This document shows, one piece after another, positions 4,997-9,082 of a DNA stretch of 9,082 nt. The stretch is from Desulfocapsa sulfexigens (GTDB lineage Bacteria; Desulfobacterota; Desulfobulbia; Desulfobulbales; Desulfocapsaceae): contig DQVD01000113.1 in NCBI GenBank assembly GCA_015661935.1, forward strand, positions 1 through 9,082, given 5' to 3'. The notes under the pieces are model-generated. The model did no database searches, was not told the origin of the DNA, and saw nothing but the letters and a program-made list of their open reading frames with translations. Each line of letters starts with the position of its first letter. Position 1 is the first letter of the stretch. Position numbers and translations under genes: made by a program.

Positions 4997-7303
4997 ATGA
5001 ACGCTATCATCCCAGAGAATTATCCCCGGATCAGTAAAACGCTGCTAAAAAAAACCGGGATCAGGGTCAAGCAATCCATGCCCGGACGTATGCGAATTCG
5101 TGTAAACAGTTTGCAACGATGTGAGAAAAGAGCAGGCTGGATGCAGGCCCATTTGAGAAGAGCTGACGGAATAGGCAGTGTGGAAATACGCTCCGCAACC
5201 GGTTCTGTTATTATTTTTTTTAATCCTGAAGAGATAAGTATCAAAGCTATCCTTGGGAAAGTTGTTGAACAGATCCTACATCCTGTTTCCTATCCTGAAC
5301 CACCGGAAGCATTACCGGGTTTTAAGAGTCTTTGTAAAAGCTGTGATTGTGGCTCAAAAGTTTCCTACAGCACTAAATTACGCAGGGTGATCTGGCTCTC
5401 CACGTTTATGTTGTATTCAGTCGTTCGTATGTGGGTTTTCAGACTTCCCCTTGCTCAAAATCCAATCAGCCTGATCGGATTTGTTGCCATGTCCGGTGCT
5501 GCAACACTGGTAAAAGAAGCAGTGGAAGATGTAACTGAGAAAAAGAAACTAACCGCCACTCCTTTTCTAGCCTTTGGCAGTGTTGCAACCATTCTTATGG
5601 GGCAGGCATTTTCTGCTTTGCAGATTATCTGGATTTATAATGTTGCTGAGCTGACAGAAGATTATGTGGGGCAGCGTTCCCGCCAGGCCATTCGAGATAT
5701 TCTGGAAGTTGCTCCGGCAAACGCCTATGTCATGACCGATGGCATGGAGCTTGAGACAAAGGCAGCAGATATTAAGCCGGGAGATATCGTCGTTGTTCAT
5801 ACAGGTGAAAAGGTTCCTGTTGACGGTGTGGTGAATGAAGGTGAAGCACTGGTGGATGAGGCATCCATCAATGGTCGCTCGGAAGCAATTCTACGTGCTA
5901 GAGGGGATAATGTATATGCCGGAACCATTGTAAGTCAGGGTGTTCTGTTTATCCATACGATAAAAACAGGAGAAGACACCTATCTTTCCCACATCATGCA
6001 GATGGTTGAAGATTCCATGTCGAACAAGGCACCGGTAGAGCAGAAGGCCGATGAACTTGCCGCCCGCTTAATGAAGGTAGGGATTGCAGCTACTGCTCTT
6101 ACTCTGCTTCTTACAGGCGATCCCATGCGGGCATTAACCGTAATGTTGGTCATGTCATGCCCCTGTGCCACAGTGCTTGCTGCATCTTCTGCAGTAACTG
6201 CAGCAGTTGCAAATGCTGCAAAACATTCCATTCTTATTAAAGGCGGCCTCTATCTTGAAACCATCGGCAAGGCAGATGTCTACTGCTTTGATAAAACCGG
6301 TACTCTCACCATGGAGCAGCCGGAAATAATTTCTGTGATTGGCAGAACACCATCAATCTCAGAAGAATCCATCATCACCATGGCTGCCACCGCAGAATCC
6401 CATAATCAACATCCAATGGCCAAGGCGATTCTTGCCGAAGCTGATGCTCTTGGCTTAAATCCAGAACCCCATGCAGTCTGCGAGTTTAAAGCCGGACGTG
6501 GAGTTCTCTGCACCGTTGGAGGCGATGCTGTAATTCTTGTTGGAAACCGCCAATTTATGGAAGAGCATGAAGTTGATATCTGCTGGTTTAACAAAAAGGC
6601 AGCTGCCCAGCGGGATATGGGGAATACAGTCGTTTTTGTCGCAAAAAATGGCAAGGCCAAAGGTATGCTTGGTGTGGCAAACCCTGTGCGGCCTGAAGCT
6701 GTACGAGTACTCAACTGTCTGCGGGGAGACGGTGTAAAAGCCATGCACCTTGTAACCGGAGATAATGAGGAAGTTGCCCAAACCATGATGCATGTCTTTC
6801 CCTTTGATGATTGCAGGGCAGCTCTTATGCCCGAGGAAAAAGCAACACGGGTACAGGAATTAAAGAAAGAAAATACCGTTGTCATGGTGGGAGACGGTGT
6901 AAACGATGCCCTGGCTCTTGCTCATGCAGATATAGGAATTGCCATGGGAGCTGGCGGCGCAGAAGTTGCCATGGAAGCAGCAGATATTGCCCTTGCAGAT
7001 TCGGATCTGGAAGGTTTGATGAAAGTCCGAAATCTGAGCCATAAGACCATGACAATAATAGATCAGAATCACTACATGGCTGTTTCCACAGATCTTATTG
7101 GCGCAGCTCTTGGGATGATGGGTGTTTTGTCACCAATCATGGCCGGAATGATTCACATTTTTCATACAGGTGGCATTCTTCTTAATTCAGGACGTTTGCT
7201 TTCCTGGGAACCTCCTGTTGAACCTATGGATAAGTGCCGTGGATGTTTGCGGGGCTGTAAGTGCGGTAATGCTAAATGTAAGAATGAACGTAAAACCTGT
7301 TAG
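4997..7303 (+). CDS. P1B-type ATPase with CPC motif and altered actuator motif
   Basis: This 768-residue protein is a second heavy-metal P-type ATPase, quite different from the first. Residues 22-92 form a degenerate HMA-like domain lacking CxxC but with R31-x-R33-x-R35. C113-x-x-C116-x-C118 follows before the membrane helices (about 130-175 and 185-222). The transport helix carries S387-C388-P389-C390, the classic CPC. D432-KTGT, H472-P473 and G632-DGVND637 are intact. The actuator loop, however, reads N292-G293-R294-S295 where TGES is expected, so the glutamate that drives dephosphorylation is replaced by arginine. The C-terminus ends in a Cys-rich tail (747, 750, 754, 756, 761, 768). AAAGG lies seven bases before the ATG. 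It heads the second operon. The metal is not predictable; CPC pumps include Cu, Ag, Zn and Cd types. Activity may be slow, or it may serve as a metal sensor or scaffold. Confidence 0.88.
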   Translation: MNAIIPENYPRISKTLLKKTGIRVKQSMPGRMRIRVNSLQRCEKRAGWMQAHLRRADGIGSVEIRSATGSVIIFFNPEEISIKAILGKVVEQILHPVSYPEPPEALPGFKSLCKSCDCGSKVSYSTKLRRVIWLSTFMLYSVVRMWVFRLPLAQNPISLIGFVAMSGAATLVKEAVEDVTEKKKLTATPFLAFGSVATILMGQAFSALQIIWIYNVAELTEDYVGQRSRQAIRDILEVAPANAYVMTDGMELETKAADIKPGDIVVVHTGEKVPVDGVVNEGEALVDEASINGRSEAILRARGDNVYAGTIVSQGVLFIHTIKTGEDTYLSHIMQMVEDSMSNKAPVEQKADELAARLMKVGIAATALTLLLTGDPMRALTVMLVMSCPCATVLAASSAVTAAVANAAKHSILIKGGLYLETIGKADVYCFDKTGTLTMEQPEIISVIGRTPSISEESIITMAATAESHNQHPMAKAILAEADALGLNPEPHAVCEFKAGRGVLCTVGGDAVILVGNRQFMEEHEVDICWFNKKAAAQRDMGNTVVFVAKNGKAKGMLGVANPVRPEAVRVLNCLRGDGVKAMHLVTGDNEEVAQTMMHVFPFDDCRAALMPEEKATRVQELKKENTVVMVGDGVNDALALAHADIGIAMGAGGAEVAMEAADIALADSDLEGLMKVRNLSHKTMTIIDQNHYMAVSTDLIGAALGMMGVLSPIMAGMIHIFHTGGILLNSGRLLSWEPPVEPMDKCRGCLRGCKCGNAKCKNERKTC

Positions 7304-7314
7304 GACGCAAAAAA

Positions 7315-7815
7315 ATGAAATACAAAATTACTGATAATAGTCGGGTTGATTTTACAGCCCAGGCACCGATGCACACCTTTAGGGGATGGGCAGCCGAGGG
7401 ATTGAAGGGCGGGATTGACATAGACTTTGATTCCCTGAAGTTGCAACACATTGAAGTATCTGTAGATGTTAATTGTTTTGATACTGGAGATGTTGGCAAA
7501 AATAAGGCAATGAAAGAGTTCTTTCTGTTCGATAGTCATCCGGAGGCATCTTTTCTCATGACTGAGTGTCGTGAGTTTAGCAGAGTGGCAGAGAACAGCT
7601 ACAAGATGACAGTACTGGGGGTACTTGAGCTTGCCGGTATCCGTCGGCAATTACCAATTACATGCATGGTTACAAAGAATGATGCGCAGATCACTATTGG
7701 TCTGCAATTTAAGTGGTCCTTTAAGGCCTACGGTATGAAAGCTCCAAGGCTTCTTTTCATGACGGTAAGGGACATCGTGGACATTAAGGCGCATCTTGAA
7801 TTTACAAATAGCTAA
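7315..7815 (+). CDS. YceI-like lipocalin-fold protein, no signal peptide
   Basis: This 166-residue protein resembles the YceI family, a lipocalin-like beta-barrel that binds long isoprenoid or lipid molecules in characterised members. Family-like patterns include the start KYKITDNSRVDFTAQA, the SVDVNCFDTGD segment at about 48-58, MKEFFLFDSHPEASF at about 66-80, and the late LGVLELAGIRRQLPI at about 100-114. Typical bacterial YceI proteins carry a signal peptide and are periplasmic; this one begins directly with the first strand, so it is probably cytoplasmic. It lies 11 bases after the ATPase stop, with AGGA nine bases before the ATG, and eight bases before the next gene. In this operon it could bind lipid or quinone at the organelle membrane; that is inference. 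Confidence 0.72.
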   Translation: MKYKITDNSRVDFTAQAPMHTFRGWAAEGLKGGIDIDFDSLKLQHIEVSVDVNCFDTGDVGKNKAMKEFFLFDSHPEASFLMTECREFSRVAENSYKMTVLGVLELAGIRRQLPITCMVTKNDAQITIGLQFKWSFKAYGMKAPRLLFMTVRDIVDIKAHLEFTNS

Positions 7816-7823
7816 GGAAAAAA

Positions 7824-8165
7824 ATGAAACAATACAGTAATAAGGAAATTGTAGATACTTTTCTTGATCATGTCCGCTATTTCAAGGTTAAACACCATGT
7901 TATCGGGCGAATTCGGGTAAAGGCCAGTTTGAATGGTGCAAAAAAACTCGCTACAATGGAAAAGGGGGAGCTGGAAAATATTATCGCCTCCATTCCCGGT
8001 ATCCTGGAGTATCGCATTAATCCAAAGGCCTTATCAGTGATCATTGAATACAATCCGAATGTACTTCCTTTTTCGTTATGGGAAGAAATCGGTACACTTA
8101 GTGAGTATCCCGCGAATCGGGAAAATATACAGACGCAACTCCTGGATATCATGGACAGGGCATAA
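7824..8165 (+). CDS. stand-alone degenerate HMA-like domain protein, FezC-like
   Basis: This 113-residue soluble protein consists mostly of one HMA-like ferredoxin fold (about 20-95). Its first strand reads HHVIGR29-I-R31-V-K, matching the Arg-x-Arg strand in the N-termini of both ATPases of the window. The second half, ASIPGILEYRIN followed by SVIIEYNP, matches ESIPGVAEVRVN...SVAILY in the first ATPase. No cysteine is present, so it cannot bind metal in the usual CxxC way. Fez clusters are recalled to contain an HMA-domain protein (FezC), which this may represent. It could dock with the ATPases or with acidic membrane surfaces. AAGGAAA supports the start, and the gene is tightly packed with its neighbours. 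Confidence 0.72.
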   Translation: MKQYSNKEIVDTFLDHVRYFKVKHHVIGRIRVKASLNGAKKLATMEKGELENIIASIPGILEYRINPKALSVIIEYNPNVLPFSLWEEIGTLSEYPANRENIQTQLLDIMDRA

Positions 8166-8177
8166 AAGGAGAACAAA

Positions 8178-8792
8178 ATGGAAGAGCAGAACCATTCAGA
8201 GGTAGAAAACGCTGAACCTGTTGATAGTTCAGATGATCACGCTCAGAATGCAGAATCCGAAATCACCGGCGATGAACACGTTCAGGCGGTATCAGAACCT
8301 GTAATTGCAGAACAACCTCAGCAAACATATAATCTGCCTCCGGGATATGCTTATGATCCGGCAAGCGGTCAGGTGTTTTATGTAGGTCCTGCAATGCAGC
8401 AGCCTGTACAGCCAACCTTTGCTCAGCCTGGAGTTTATGCACAGCCACAACAGCCTGATCCTGAACAAATTGCAGCAGCACAGGCGGCATCCACACAGCG
8501 TTACGGTCAGGTGATTAATTCGGTGGAGCAGTTTCTTGAAGGAGAGGCCACAGTGTCTGATGTGGTGAAAACGCTTTACACCAATACAGCAGCAGACGAT
8601 CAGCTCTGGAAAGGTGTAATTGTCGGCGCGGCCGCTGCGGTGTTACTGACAAGTGAACCGGTACGTAAAGTCATGGGGCAGACTCTTAGGGGCGTGTTTC
8701 CCGGATTAAAACAGTCGCCGCAGACAGCAGGTGCATCAACAACCGCTGCCAAAAATACAACAACGGAAACACCAATACCAGATAAGGAGTAA
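8178..8792 (+). CDS. acidic Pro/Gln-rich single-pass membrane protein
   Basis: I do not recognise this 204-residue protein. Residues 1-50 are acidic and probably disordered. Residues 53-69 carry a compact motif (LPPGYAYDPASGQVFYV). Residues 72-93 are rich in Pro, Gln and Tyr. A helical region follows at 96-135. One hydrophobic helix of small residues lies at about 145-158 (VIVGAAAAVLLT), then a basic segment with S159-EPVRK and G167. The tail, 176-204, is Ser/Thr-rich. AAAGGAG six bases upstream supports the start. The organisation, a long flexible acidic arm on a glycine/alanine-rich membrane anchor, would suit an adaptor or mineral-binding protein on an organelle surface, in the way acidic repeat proteins act in magnetosomes; this is inference from composition. 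It lies between the HMA-like gene and a FezA-like gene. Confidence 0.75.
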   Translation: MEEQNHSEVENAEPVDSSDDHAQNAESEITGDEHVQAVSEPVIAEQPQQTYNLPPGYAYDPASGQVFYVGPAMQQPVQPTFAQPGVYAQPQQPDPEQIAAAQAASTQRYGQVINSVEQFLEGEATVSDVVKTLYTNTAADDQLWKGVIVGAAAAVLLTSEPVRKVMGQTLRGVFPGLKQSPQTAGASTTAAKNTTTETPIPDKE

Positions 8793-8797
8793 AAAGA

Positions 8798-9082
8798 ATG
8801 GAACCAGTAAATATCAATCCAGGCACGGCACAGACAGATCCTTTACATCAGTATGCCGTACCTGTGCAGCAGCAACCTGTAAATTATCCTGTTCAGACAA
8901 ACATTAACACCTCTAAGATCGTAGAAGCAGGAATCTTTGGTTTAATTGTTGTCGGAACCGGAACAATGGGTTCTAATTTGCATAAGGTAAATGATGGAAA
9001 AATGAGTATGGGTGAGGCAGTGGGTAACAGCCTGGTAAAAGGAGCAGTCGGTGGAGCAGCCGCTGCATCTGGTACTGCGGCA
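8798..9082 (+). CDS. small glycine-rich membrane protein, FezA-like paralogue (partial)
   Basis: The reading frame stays open for 95 codons to the window end, so the C-terminus is missing. Residues 1-36 are polar and rich in Pro, Gln and Val (PVQQQPVNYPVQ). A hydrophobic helix spans about 41-57 with GxxxxVxGTGTMG. The linker has G58-S-N60, V64, G67, M69-S-M71, EA and K81-G82, and a Gly/Ala-rich second helix begins (AVGGAAAASG). The same residues occur at the same spacing in the protein at 1009-1404, making them paralogues. AAGGAG eight bases before the ATG and a gap of only five bases after the preceding stop place it in the second operon. A role in forming or lining the organelle membrane is inferred from the paralogue's place next to the FezB-like ATPase. 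Confidence 0.72.
   Translation, partial: MEPVNINPGTAQTDPLHQYAVPVQQQPVNYPVQTNINTSKIVEAGIFGLIVVGTGTMGSNLHKVNDGKMSMGEAVGNSLVKGAVGGAAAASGTAA

Noticed and set aside
6406..6885. 159-codon minus-strand frame inside the second ATPase
   Set aside because: It lies wholly within the conserved nucleotide-binding region of the ATPase and has a Ser/Thr/Arg-rich shadow composition with no promoter or ribosome-binding site.
1..9082. Insertion sequences, CRISPR arrays, tRNA or rRNA genes
   Set aside because: No transposase-like frame, no regularly spaced repeats and no RNA gene signature was seen on either strand.

Overview
The window is a compact, accessory-looking iron gene region from a bacterium with moderate GC content. 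The combination of FeoC, a DtxR/MntR-type regulator, FeoA-like domains and a P1B-6-type ATPase suggests an anaerobe such as a sulfate-reducing member of the Desulfobacterota. That placement is inference; no rRNA or phylogenetic marker is present.

Layout, left to right. Bases 1-201 hold the downstream edge of an unseen upstream unit or a leader, with a hairpin and a probable intrinsic terminator, followed by feoC (202-423). A 130-base gap with two perfect palindromes precedes a tightly overlapping plus-strand operon: a DtxR/MntR-family metalloregulator (554-1012), a small two-helix membrane protein (1009-1404), a P1B-type ATPase with an SCA motif in its metal-binding helix (1401-3545), and a cytoplasmic protein made of three FeoA-like domains (3527-4306). 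Two small paralogous single-pass membrane proteins lie on the minus strand (4310-4591 and 4591-4779). They share a divergent promoter region (4780-4996) with a second plus-strand operon: a second P1B-type ATPase with a CPC motif (4997-7303), a YceI-like lipocalin-fold protein without a signal peptide (7315-7815), a stand-alone degenerate HMA-like protein (7824-8165), an acidic Pro/Gln-rich single-pass membrane protein (8178-8792), and a second copy of the small two-helix membrane protein family, cut by the window end (8798-9082+).

The order regulator, small glycine-rich membrane protein, P1B-6 ATPase matches what I recall of ferrosome (fez) clusters, which build membrane-bound iron storage granules. 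The best reading is an enlarged ferrosome-type locus. The first ATPase would load iron into a compartment, the FezA-like proteins and other small membrane proteins would shape or line the membrane, and the FeoA-like, FeoC and DtxR proteins would link it to ferrous iron uptake and sensing. The second half is less familiar. Its ATPase keeps the phosphorylation site but has lost the catalytic glutamate of the actuator TGES motif (NGRS instead), and it carries two extra cysteine clusters. Three proteins in the window share the same degenerate, cysteine-free HMA-like fold with an Arg-x-Arg signature. These features make the locus a plausible variant organelle system that I do not recognise as described.
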